Source: Omnitrophica WOR_2 bacterium RIFCSPLOWO2_12_FULL_46_30
GTDB lineage: Bacteria; Omnitrophota; Gorgyraeia; Gygaellales; UBA12090
Length of the DNA stretch: 6,307 bases
Assembly (NCBI GenBank): GCA_001805845.1
Contig: MHHA01000007.1
Span: forward strand, 1 to 6,307
Direction of reading: 5' to 3'
In this document: piece by piece, positions 1 to 5,235 of the stretch
How the letters are laid out: each line of letters opens with the position of its first letter
How positions within the stretch are numbered: the stretch's first letter is position 1
Position numbers and translations under genes: made by a program
Notes under the pieces: generated by a model
The model's database searches: none
The model's input: the letters and a program-made list of their open reading frames with translations, nothing else
Told to the model about the DNA's origin: nothing

Positions 1-210
1 AAAGAAGATTGTGGAAATTGCCGCGCTTGTGTGGTAATATGCCCTGTCAAGTCCATAAAGGAAAACCAGAGGGATTTTGACCATCAGGGCTGTTTTGCCC
101 TGCTTAAAGAATTTCAGAAGCAAAAGGTTGTGGATCAGTACATCTGCGGTATATGCGTAAAGGTCTGTCGAGGGAAATCGGATCACCCTGCGGGTGACCT
201 AAGACCATAA
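1..210 (+). CDS. C-terminal end of a two-[4Fe-4S] protein, epoxyqueuosine reductase-like (partial)
   Basis: The frame is open from base 1 to the TAA at 208-210, giving the last 69 residues of a protein whose start lies outside the window. It holds eight cysteines at fragment positions 4, 7, 10, 14, 31, 49, 52 and 56: a CxxCxxCxxxCP motif, then a single Cys, then CGICVKVC. This is the two-cluster ferredoxin layout of COG1600 proteins (QueG epoxyqueuosine reductase and its many uncharacterised relatives). Those proteins are cytoplasmic and pass electrons through two [4Fe-4S] clusters to a cobalamin or other cofactor in the N-terminal domain, which is not visible here. The last Cys is followed by Arg instead of the usual Pro. 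The tail is short, unlike true QueG, which carries extra C-terminal repeats, so a QueG-like relative is more likely than QueG. The last codons overlap a small hairpin (arms TCACCC at 183-188 and GGGTGA at 192-197). Confidence 0.72.
   Translation, partial: KEDCGNCRACVVICPVKSIKENQRDFDHQGCFALLKEFQKQKVVDQYICGICVKVCRGKSDHPAGDLRP
183..197 (+). repeat. Small perfect hairpin at the end of the FeS gene
   Basis: The arms TCACCC (183-188) and GGGTGA (192-197) pair perfectly around a 3-nt loop. They lie inside the last codons of the upstream gene, 13 bases before the next ATG. No T-run follows, so it is not a standard intrinsic terminator. It could be a translational or mRNA-stability element, or a remnant of a short repeat that supplied the present stop codon. 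Confidence 0.35.
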
Positions 211-906
211 ATGCCCAAAGCTAACAATCATATTGAAGCCCTTTCCAAAATAGCCCAGGCGATTACCTCAGATTTGTATCTTGATGATATCCTGCGGCTC
301 ATTGTGACGGTAACCGCGCAGACCCTGGGTTCTAAGATTTGTTCGCTGATGCTCCTTGATGAGAAAAAACAGGAGTTAGTTATCAGGGCGACCCAGTCTA
401 TTTCGGAAAGTTATAACAAGAAGCCGCCTCTGAAAGTCGGCGAAGGCATAGCCGGAAAAGTTGTGCGGGAGAAGAAGCCGGTTACCGTCTATGATGTCAC
501 AGAAGAAAAAGAATATAAATACAAAGACATCGCCAGGAAGGAGGGGCTTGCCTCTTTATTGTGCGTTCCGCTTTTGGTAAAGAACAGAGCCATCGGCGTT
601 CTCAACCTCTATACTTCCAAGCCCCACAATTTTAGCAGGAATGAAATCCATATGCTCACCGCAGTTGCCAATCAGGCGGCAATGGTTATGGAGAATACCG
701 AGCTGATGGTGAAATCAAAAATTATTCAGGAAGAACTTGAAACCCGTAAGCTGGTAGAGAAGGCAAAGGGGATATTGATGAGGGAGCAGGATTTGTCTGA
801 AGACGGGGCCTATCGGATGATTCAGAAATATAGCATGGATTCCCGTAAATCAATGCGCCAGGTTGCCGAGGCTATTGTTACCGCGCAGGCAGTCAAAGGG
901 AGGTAG
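211..906 (+). CDS. GAF-ANTAR domain protein, predicted RNA-binding antiterminator
   Basis: This is a 231-residue cytoplasmic protein. Residues about 20-162 match a GAF sensor domain (hydrophobic core segments, the GEGIAGKVV turn at 77-85, and the LLCVPLLVKNRAIGVLNLY strand region at 116-134). A short helical linker follows. Residues about 175-225 match an ANTAR domain: the VEKAKGILM signature (182-190), then a YRMIQKYSMD stretch and a final VAEAIV helix. ANTAR proteins such as EutV, NasR and AmiR bind paired hexaloop hairpins in nascent mRNA and prevent termination, often in nitrogen metabolism. Here a GAF domain replaces the receiver (EutV) or nitrate-sensing (NasR) domain, so the signal is probably a small ligand, but it cannot be named. 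The ATG follows the upstream TAA with no spacer and has no Shine-Dalgarno sequence, suggesting translational coupling. The domain call is strong; the RNA targets are inferred. Confidence 0.88.
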   Translation: MPKANNHIEALSKIAQAITSDLYLDDILRLIVTVTAQTLGSKICSLMLLDEKKQELVIRATQSISESYNKKPPLKVGEGIAGKVVREKKPVTVYDVTEEKEYKYKDIARKEGLASLLCVPLLVKNRAIGVLNLYTSKPHNFSRNEIHMLTAVANQAAMVMENTELMVKSKIIQEELETRKLVEKAKGILMREQDLSEDGAYRMIQKYSMDSRKSMRQVAEAIVTAQAVKGR

Positions 907-932
907 CCGCCGGTTGACCCGAGACAGAAAAA

Positions 933-1205
933 ATGGATTGGAAGATTTTTCTTACCGCATTTGGAACGATATTCCTGGCTGAATTAGCTGACAAGACGGA
1001 ATTTGCGGTATTTAGCTTGGTCGCTAAGACAAAATCCCCCTGGACGGTATTCTGGGGAGCAATGCTTGCCTTTGGCCTGGCAACTTTGATTGCGGTATTG
1101 CTGGGTGAAGTTGTAGCGAAGTTTATTCCGGTGAAGAGCCTGCGTTTTATCAGCGCCGGAGTTTTTATTCTGATTGGGATATTGACTTTATTAGGCAAGC
1201 TTTAA
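933..1205 (+). CDS. Single-domain UPF0016 (TMEM165/GDT1/MneA) family membrane protein
   Basis: This is a 90-residue, strongly hydrophobic protein with three likely membrane helices at about 5-30, 38-62 and 70-89. The first helix carries the family motif E-x-x-D-K-T as ELADKT (17-22). The acidic residues of this motif are thought to bind Mn2+ or Ca2+ in UPF0016 transporters such as MneA and GDT1, which move cations out of the cytosol. Full-size members have two such motifs in inverted repeat. This protein has one, so it should work as a dimer or with a partner, and no second copy is in the window. The ATG has no good Shine-Dalgarno sequence. The TAA stop coincides with the first three bases of the 42-bp repeat that follows. 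The 26-base gap before it contains a segment resembling the one before position 211. Confidence 0.85.
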   Translation: MDWKIFLTAFGTIFLAELADKTEFAVFSLVAKTKSPWTVFWGAMLAFGLATLIAVLLGEVVAKFIPVKSLRFISAGVFILIGILTLLGKL

Positions 1206-1289
1206 GCCAGAGGGCAATGGTGCGGCTTCCAATAGCCGCAACCATAAGCCAGAGGGCAATGGTGCGGCTTCCAATAGCCGCAGCCATAA
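1203..1289 (+). repeat. Tandem doublet of a 42-bp hairpin repeat (forward orientation)
   Basis: There are two head-to-tail units, 1203-1244 and 1245-1286, followed by the TAA that would open a third unit (1287-1289). The units differ at one base only (A1241 versus G1283). Each holds a hairpin: TGCGGCT (1221-1227; 1263-1269), a 6-nt loop TCCAAT, then AGCCGCA (1234-1240; 1276-1282). The stem extends with ATGG/CCAT across a one-base bulge, and the single difference between the units is that bulged base. Unit 2 is identical over 42 bases to the reverse complement of 5117-5158. The doublet fills the whole gap between the UPF0016 gene and the DUF2148 gene. It overlaps the stop of the first and touches the start of the second. 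No T-run is present, so it is not a classical terminator. Confidence 0.95.
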
Positions 1290-1907
1290 ATGCAAGAGAA
1301 AGAAGCGGTAAAAGAAGCGGCAAAACTTATCGGAATATCTATTCGTACGGCGCCAAAAAGCGCAGGAGTTGATGATATAGCTTATAAGATACTTAGTGAG
1401 AGCGAAAAAAAAGATGTAATTTTAGAAACCAAACAGATTGTTAAATTTCTTTGCAAGGATAAGACACAGGATGAAAAAAGAGCTATAGAGTTAGAATGGC
1501 ATAGCGACGCTGATGCGGTAGATAAGTCTGATTGTCTCATTCTGCTTGGGGTAAAGGGGCGTAAGCCGTTAGGATTGAATTGCGGCGGCTGCGGCTTTAA
1601 AAACTGTCAGGAATTTCAAAAGGCTAAGCCTCCAGAGACTATTCATATGCCAGGCCCATTTTGCATTTTCAAACTTTTTGATTTGGGTATTGCTCTTTCC
1701 AGCGCTGCCAAGACCGCCTCAAACTTAAATATTGATAACCGCATTATGTACAGAGCCGGTTTAGCAGGCTACAGATTAGGATTGCTAAAGGATTACAGCC
1801 CTCTTATGGCTTTACCGCTTTCAGCCGGCGGCAAGAATATCTATTTTGACCGTATAGAAAAGTTAGAGGCAAAGCAGTTGTGGAAAAAGATAAAAGAAGC
1901 GAGGTGA
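1290..1907 (+). CDS. DUF2148 ferredoxin-domain protein
   Basis: This 205-residue protein fits the DUF2148 family (COG4739, uncharacterised proteins with a ferredoxin-like domain). The visible marks are an N-terminal IRTAPKSAGVDD segment (18-29), a Cys cluster CGGCGFKNC (Cys 98, 101, 106), and Cys125 in a GPFCIFKLFDLGIA stretch. A DNRIMYRAGLAGYRLG segment (149-164) follows and is characteristic of the family. Four cysteines in this arrangement suggest one [4Fe-4S] cluster. The N-terminal part resembles nitroreductase-like segments in other members, but the biochemical function is unknown. The protein is probably cytoplasmic, since there is no signal peptide or membrane helix. The ATG directly touches the end of the upstream repeat and has no Shine-Dalgarno sequence. 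The start is supported because the conserved family sequence begins within the first 20 residues. The Lrp-family gene follows after four bases, so the two are very likely co-transcribed. Confidence 0.85.
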   Translation: MQEKEAVKEAAKLIGISIRTAPKSAGVDDIAYKILSESEKKDVILETKQIVKFLCKDKTQDEKRAIELEWHSDADAVDKSDCLILLGVKGRKPLGLNCGGCGFKNCQEFQKAKPPETIHMPGPFCIFKLFDLGIALSSAAKTASNLNIDNRIMYRAGLAGYRLGLLKDYSPLMALPLSAGGKNIYFDRIEKLEAKQLWKKIKEAR

Positions 1908-1911
1908 AAAA

Positions 1912-2397
1912 ATGGATGAGATTTTAGAGATTTTGGAAAAGGATGCGCGCACGACTCCTGAAGAGATTGCCGGGATGACGAAGAAGGATGCCGCGAAAGT
2001 CAAACAGGCAATTAAGAAATACGAGAAAGAAGGCGTCATTCTAAAATATAAGACCGTGCTCAACAAAGAGCTTATCCGAAGCGAAGACGCAGAGGTTAGG
2101 GCGCTGATTGAAGTCAACATCGTCCCTCAAAAGGACCTGGGCTTTGATAAGATTGCCGAGAGGATTTATTCCTTTCCGGAGGTTGCCAGCTGTTACCTTA
2201 TTTCCGGAACCTATGACCTTCTGGTAGTGGTAGAAGGAAAGAGTATCCACACGGTTTCAAGCTTCGTAGCGGAGAAGCTTTCCTGTATGGAAAATATCCG
2301 GGGAACCGTAACGCATTTTCTGCTGAAAAAATATAAAGAAGATGGCGTGGTTTTGAAGCGCAGGGAAGAAAATAAAAGAATAGCGATATCGTATTAA
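1912..2397 (+). CDS. Lrp/AsnC family transcriptional regulator
   Basis: This is a 161-residue protein of normal size for the family. Residues 1-47 form a winged helix-turn-helix (MDEILEILEKDARTTPEEIA opening, then KKYEKEGVI at 36-44). Residues about 62-140 form the RAM ligand-binding and oligomerisation domain, with the typical SGTYDLLVVVEG strand (98-109). Such regulators sense amino acids and control genes of amino-acid metabolism, often the adjacent ones. A Shine-Dalgarno sequence GAGGTGA (1901-1907) overlaps the stop of the DUF2148 gene and lies four bases before the ATG. The next gene is a class I/II aminotransferase on the same strand, a pairing also seen in B. subtilis as alaR (yugG) and alaT (yugH). 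Regulation of that aminotransferase, or of glnA, is an inference from position. Confidence 0.9.
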   Translation: MDEILEILEKDARTTPEEIAGMTKKDAAKVKQAIKKYEKEGVILKYKTVLNKELIRSEDAEVRALIEVNIVPQKDLGFDKIAERIYSFPEVASCYLISGTYDLLVVVEGKSIHTVSSFVAEKLSCMENIRGTVTHFLLKKYKEDGVVLKRREENKRIAISY

Positions 2398-2402
2398 AAT
2401 CC

Positions 2403-2428
2403 GTAACCAGTTACCAGTCTCCTGTAAC
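2403..2428. repeat. Short GTAAC/GTTAC inverted repeats after the Lrp gene
   Basis: GTAAC (2403-2407), GTTAC (2410-2414) and GTAAC (2424-2428) can form two alternative small hairpins a few bases after the stop at 2395-2397. No clear T-run follows, so terminator function is doubtful. It may simply be the edge of the neighbouring repeat-rich gap. Confidence 0.3.
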
Positions 2429-2439
2429 GTTAATTACCG

Positions 2440-2521
2440 CGTCATTGCGAGTCCCGCCTCTGGCGGGACGACGAAGCAATCTCGACGGGATTGCCGCGCC
2501 CATTCGGGGCTCGCGATGACA
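2440..2521. repeat. Multi-armed palindromic intergenic element (~80 bp)
   Basis: The ends GTCATTGCGAG (2441-2451) and CTCGCGATGAC (2510-2520) are inverted repeats of 11 bases with one mismatch that would be a G-U pair in RNA. Between them are three further arms. GTCCCGCC/GGCGGGAC (2451-2458/2462-2469) is perfect with a 3-nt loop. GCAATC/GATTGC (2476-2481/2489-2494) has a 7-nt loop. GCCC/GGGC (2498-2501/2507-2510) has a 5-nt loop. The sequence style (GTCATTGCGAG ... GAAGCAATC ... GATTGC ... CGCGATGAC) resembles a palindromic repeat I know from many bacterial genomes. It contains no ORF of note and no T-run, and looks like a MITE- or REP-like non-coding element. Confidence 0.75.
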
Positions 2522-2552
2522 GTTCGGCAATAAACTTAATATCAAAATGTTA

Positions 2553-2561
2553 TGTTAGAAT
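2553..2561 (+). promoter_or_regulatory. Weak promoter candidate (extended -10) before the aminotransferase
   Basis: TGTTAGAAT has the form TGn-TAnAAT of an extended -10 element, in an AT-rich stretch right after the palindromic element. No convincing -35 box is seen. Transcription would begin roughly 10 bases before the ATG at 2578, giving an almost leaderless message, which would fit the lack of a Shine-Dalgarno sequence there. This is a pattern match only. Confidence 0.25.
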
Positions 2562-2577
2562 GTAATAGTTTTAGCAG

Positions 2578-3732
2578 ATGAGCGACATTATTTCTAAAAA
2601 GGTTGAAAAGATGAAACCCTCCGGCATCCGGGCATTCTTTGATTTGGTGCTCGGGATGGAGGATGTCATATCCTTGGGTGTGGGAGAGCCGGATTTTGTA
2701 ACTCCCTGGCAGATTCGCGAAGCAGGAATCTATTCTTTGGAGCAGGGTTTTACTTCCTATACCTCAAATAAAGGGCTCTATAAATTACGGCTTGGCTTAA
2801 GCCGCCATCTAAAAAATAGATATGGCTTAGAGTATGATCCGGATGACGAAATTCTCATTACTGTGGGAGTAAGCGAGGGGTTAGATTTGGCCTTACGCTC
2901 AATTATAAACCCGGGCGATAAAATCGTCATTCCTAATCCTTGCTATGTTTCTTACGGCCCGGTTACGGAATTGGCCGGGGGTATCCCTGTATATGTAAAT
3001 ACAAAGGACTATGGGTTTAAGCTTACGCCCCGGCTTTTAGAAAAATCTATTGATAAAAGGACTAAGGCGGTGCTCTTAAATTACCCTGCGAATCCAACGG
3101 GAATCTCCTACACTAAGAAAGAATTGGGCGAGCTTAACAAAATCATTCTAAAACATAAAATACTTTGCCTATCCGATGAAATCTACGCAGACCTGACCTA
3201 TGATTTTCCGCACACCCCTTTTGCCTCGCTTCACCAAGCAAGGAATAATACAATTTATCTTGATGGTTTCTCTAAAAGTTACGCTATGACCGGTTGGCGG
3301 GTGGGTTTTGCCTGCGGCCCGCGGGAAATAATCGCCGCGATGACCAAAATCCATCAATACACTATTATGTGCGTTCCCATAACCAGCCAAATGGCGGCTT
3401 GCGAGGCATTGCATACAGGAAGGAAAGACATTGAAGAAATGAAACGCGAATATCAAAGGAGAAGAGAATACGTACTTGAAGGTTTAGGCCGCCTGGGCCT
3501 TGCCTGCCTAAGGCCCGCGGGGGCATTTTATGTGTTTGCCTGCATAGATAAGGCCGGATTAAACGCTCTGGAATTCGCCCGGAGATTACTGAAAGAACAG
3601 AAAGTGGCAGTTGTGCCGGGGAGCGCTTTTGGAAAGGGATTTGATAATTATATCCGTATCTCATATACCTCAAACTTTGATAACTTGAAAGAGGCGATTG
3701 AGCGAATCGGGGTGTTTTTAAGAACTGCGTAG
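2578..3732 (+). CDS. PLP-dependent class I/II aminotransferase (fold type I)
   Basis: This is a 384-residue cytoplasmic enzyme of standard length. It transfers an amino group between an amino acid and a 2-oxo acid. The motifs are in order: GVGEPDF (34-40), YTSNKG (61-66), NYPANPTG (168-175) with the PLP-contacting Asn172, and SDEIY (199-203). The Schiff-base lysine is Lys233 in SKSYAMTGWRVGF, with Arg241 for the cofactor phosphate. Arg360 in YIRISY is the likely substrate carboxylate ligand. The type is aspartate/alanine/aromatic aminotransferase, and the exact substrate cannot be told from sequence. The upstream Lrp-family gene recalls the alaT-alaR pair of B. subtilis, which would suggest alanine, but this is inference. 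The ATG at 2578 has no Shine-Dalgarno sequence. The start is supported by the family-typical SKKVEKMKPSGIRAFFDL opening. glnA follows after 26 bases, suggesting co-transcription. Confidence 0.92.
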   Translation: MSDIISKKVEKMKPSGIRAFFDLVLGMEDVISLGVGEPDFVTPWQIREAGIYSLEQGFTSYTSNKGLYKLRLGLSRHLKNRYGLEYDPDDEILITVGVSEGLDLALRSIINPGDKIVIPNPCYVSYGPVTELAGGIPVYVNTKDYGFKLTPRLLEKSIDKRTKAVLLNYPANPTGISYTKKELGELNKIILKHKILCLSDEIYADLTYDFPHTPFASLHQARNNTIYLDGFSKSYAMTGWRVGFACGPREIIAAMTKIHQYTIMCVPITSQMAACEALHTGRKDIEEMKREYQRRREYVLEGLGRLGLACLRPAGAFYVFACIDKAGLNALEFARRLLKEQKVAVVPGSAFGKGFDNYIRISYTSNFDNLKEAIERIGVFLRTA

Positions 3733-3758
3733 GCGGCAAACCGCTGATTGGAGGAGCG

Positions 3759-5090
3759 ATGGTTAAAAAGACAAAGCAGGATATTTTAAAATTAGTTAAG
3801 CAGCATAAAGTAAAGTTTATCCGTTTATGGTTTACCGATGTCCTGGGGTTCTTGAAAGGATTTGCGATTACCCCTGACGAATTAGAGGGAGCGCTTGAGG
3901 AGGGCATGGGTTTTGACGGCTCATCCATTGAAGGTTTTGCGCGGATTGAAGAATCAGATATGATTGCCAGGCCTGACCCCCATACTTTTGCGATTTTACC
4001 GTGGCGTTCAGGGCAGGATTATAGCGTTGCCAGGATGTTTTGCGACATTTACGAACCCAACGGCAGGCCTTTTGAAGGAGATCCGCGCTATGTCTTAAAG
4101 CGTAATTTAGCCAAAGCCAAACAGAAAGGCTTTACCTATAATGTAGGCCCGGAGTTAGAATTCTTCTATTTTAAAGATGCCCAGACCACTTTGCCTTTGG
4201 ATCAGGGGGGATATTTTGATCTGGTGCCTTTAGACGTGGCCCAGGATTTAAGAAGGGATACCATATTTACCTTGCAGGCCCTGGGCATACAGGTTGAATA
4301 CAGCCATCACGAAGTCGCCCCCAGCCAGCATGAGATTGACTTGCGTTATGCCGATGTCTTAACTATGGCGGATAATGTAATGACTTATCGGCTGGTAGTC
4401 AAAGAGATAGCCCGCCAGCATGGCGTCTATGCTACCTTTATGCCAAAACCGCTCTTTGGAATTAACGGCTCGGGAATGCACGTGCATCAGTCGCTCTTTA
4501 AAGGCGATAAGAACGCCTTTTTTGACAAGAATGATAAATATCATCTTTCAGGCCTGGCCAGGTCTTATACCGCCGGGCTGCTTAAGCACGCGCCTGAAAT
4601 TACCGCCATAACCAGCCAGTGGGTTAATTCTTATAAGCGCCTGGTGCCGGGTTATGAAGCGCCGGTTTATATATGCTGGGCGCAGATGAACCGTTCGGCA
4701 TTGATTCGTATCCCAATGTATAAGCCGGGTAAAGAAAAGGCGACCCGCATTGAGTACCGCTCGCCAGACCCGGCCTGTAATCCTTATCTGGCTTTTTCGG
4801 TTATGCTGGCTTGCGGCTTAGCCGGCATTGAGAAAAACTATAAATTGCCGGAGCCTGCCAGCGACAACATCTACCACATGAGTGAAGAAGAAAAAACCAA
4901 AGCCGGAATAAAATCATTGCCTGATGATTTGCTTGAGGCGATCCGGCTTAGCGAAGACAGTTCCTTAGTTAAGGAATGCTTGGGCGCGAGGGTTTTTGAA
5001 TATTTTATTCGCAATAAAAAGATGGAATGGAATGAATATAAGGCGCAGGTTTCAGAATATGAGGTGAAGAAATACCTGCCAATCCTGTAA
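3759..5090 (+). CDS. glnA: Glutamine synthetase type I, alpha subtype
   Basis: At 443 residues this is nearly the length of B. subtilis GlnA. It makes glutamine from glutamate, ammonium and ATP as a dodecamer in the cytoplasm and is the main entry point for ammonium. Metal and substrate residues are visible: Glu132 and Glu134 (GPELEFF), Glu185 (HHEVAP), Glu192 (QHEIDL), His241 (GSGMHVHQ), the flap Glu300 (VPGYEAP), Glu332 and Arg334 (RIEYRS). It lacks the ~25-residue insertion of GSI-beta enzymes. The region of the adenylylation Tyr reads DNIYHMSEEE, as in B. subtilis, rather than the enterobacterial NLYDLP form. Arg62 in GFARIEESDM corresponds to the B. subtilis residue tied to feedback inhibition. 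Control by feedback rather than adenylylation is therefore likely. A good Shine-Dalgarno sequence (GGAGG, 3750-3754) lies four bases before the ATG. A small GCGG/CCGC hairpin (3733-3744) sits in the gap to the aminotransferase. Confidence 0.97.
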   Translation: MVKKTKQDILKLVKQHKVKFIRLWFTDVLGFLKGFAITPDELEGALEEGMGFDGSSIEGFARIEESDMIARPDPHTFAILPWRSGQDYSVARMFCDIYEPNGRPFEGDPRYVLKRNLAKAKQKGFTYNVGPELEFFYFKDAQTTLPLDQGGYFDLVPLDVAQDLRRDTIFTLQALGIQVEYSHHEVAPSQHEIDLRYADVLTMADNVMTYRLVVKEIARQHGVYATFMPKPLFGINGSGMHVHQSLFKGDKNAFFDKNDKYHLSGLARSYTAGLLKHAPEITAITSQWVNSYKRLVPGYEAPVYICWAQMNRSALIRIPMYKPGKEKATRIEYRSPDPACNPYLAFSVMLACGLAGIEKNYKLPEPASDNIYHMSEEEKTKAGIKSLPDDLLEAIRLSEDSSLVKECLGARVFEYFIRNKKMEWNEYKAQVSEYEVKKYLPIL

Positions 5091-5116
5091 GATAAAACCA
5101 GCGTCAGGAGCGGATA

Positions 5117-5222
5117 TGGCTGCGGCTATTGGAAGCCGCACCATTGCCCTCTGGCTTATGGCTGTGGCTATTGGAAGCCGCACCCTGCCTGCTTGAGCAG
5201 GCAGGCATTGCCCTCTGGCTTA
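5117..5222 (-). repeat. Inverted doublet of the 42-bp hairpin repeat, second unit carrying a 22-bp hairpin insert
   Basis: Unit 5117-5158 is the exact reverse complement of 1245-1286. Unit 5159-5222 is the same unit with one base change (T5165) and a 22-bp insert at 5185-5206. Read on the + strand, each forms a 7-bp stem around the 6-nt loop ATTGGA: arms 5121-5127/5134-5140 and 5163-5169/5176-5182. The T5165 change keeps a G-U pair. The outer ATGG/CCAT extension (5116-5119/5141-5144) is intact in the first unit and broken by the insert in the second. The doublet starts 27 bases after glnA and ends 13 bases before the yqeY-like gene. In this orientation the two tandem hexaloops with A1 and G4 look like an ANTAR target, but no T-rich terminator follows. 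Confidence 0.95.
5185..5206. repeat. 22-bp perfect hairpin inserted in the 42-bp repeat
   Basis: The arms CCTGCCTGC (5184-5192) and GCAGGCAGG (5197-5205) pair perfectly over nine bases around a TTGA loop. Compared with the undisturbed unit at 5117-5158, exactly 22 bases are added between CC and ATTGCCC. The following bases are CATTGCC, not a T-run, so despite its strength it does not look like an intrinsic terminator. A second copy is at 5712-5733. Confidence 0.85.
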
Positions 5223-5226
5223 TGAA

Positions 5227-5233
5227 AAGGAGG
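5227..5233 (+). promoter_or_regulatory. Strong Shine-Dalgarno sequence very close to the start of the yqeY-like gene
   Basis: AAGGAGG ends only two bases before the ATG at 5236, which is tighter than the usual 5-9. The in-frame GTG at 5245 lies 11 bases away, which is slightly long. Either could be used. The AGGAG at 5231-5235 within the run cannot serve the ATG. Confidence 0.55.
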
Positions 5234-5235
5234 AG

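Noticed and set aside
893..1198. 101-residue reverse-strand reading frame
   Set aside because: It mirrors the UPF0016 gene, whose ELADKT motif and membrane helices are clear, and its own translation is low in recognisable features.
1203..1289. CRISPR-like tandem repeat
   Set aside because: The two units are directly adjacent with no unique spacers, and there are no cas genes nearby.
1216..1289. ANTAR target before the DUF2148 gene
   Set aside because: In the direction of transcription the loops read TCCAAT, which lacks the A1 and G4 pattern. The fitting loop is only on the opposite strand, where no gene follows.
2440..2521. tRNA or structured RNA gene
   Set aside because: The multi-arm fold looks like a cloverleaf, but arm lengths, the CCA end, and the T- and D-loop consensus bases do not fit a tRNA.
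3365..3928. 187-residue reverse-strand reading frame
   Set aside because: It lies antisense across the aminotransferase end and glnA start, both of which are unmistakable, and its translation has no recognisable domain.
4107..4110. Adenylylation-type control of glutamine synthetase (GSI-beta)
   Set aside because: The protein has alpha-type length and the DNIYHMSEEE context near residue 370, and it lacks the beta-type insertion. The aligned Tyr alone is not evidence of adenylylation.
5184..5205. Intrinsic terminator between glnA and the yqeY-like gene
   Set aside because: The 9-bp GC-rich hairpin is strong, but it is followed by CATTGCCC rather than a T-run, and the same hairpin recurs as an insert in another repeat copy.
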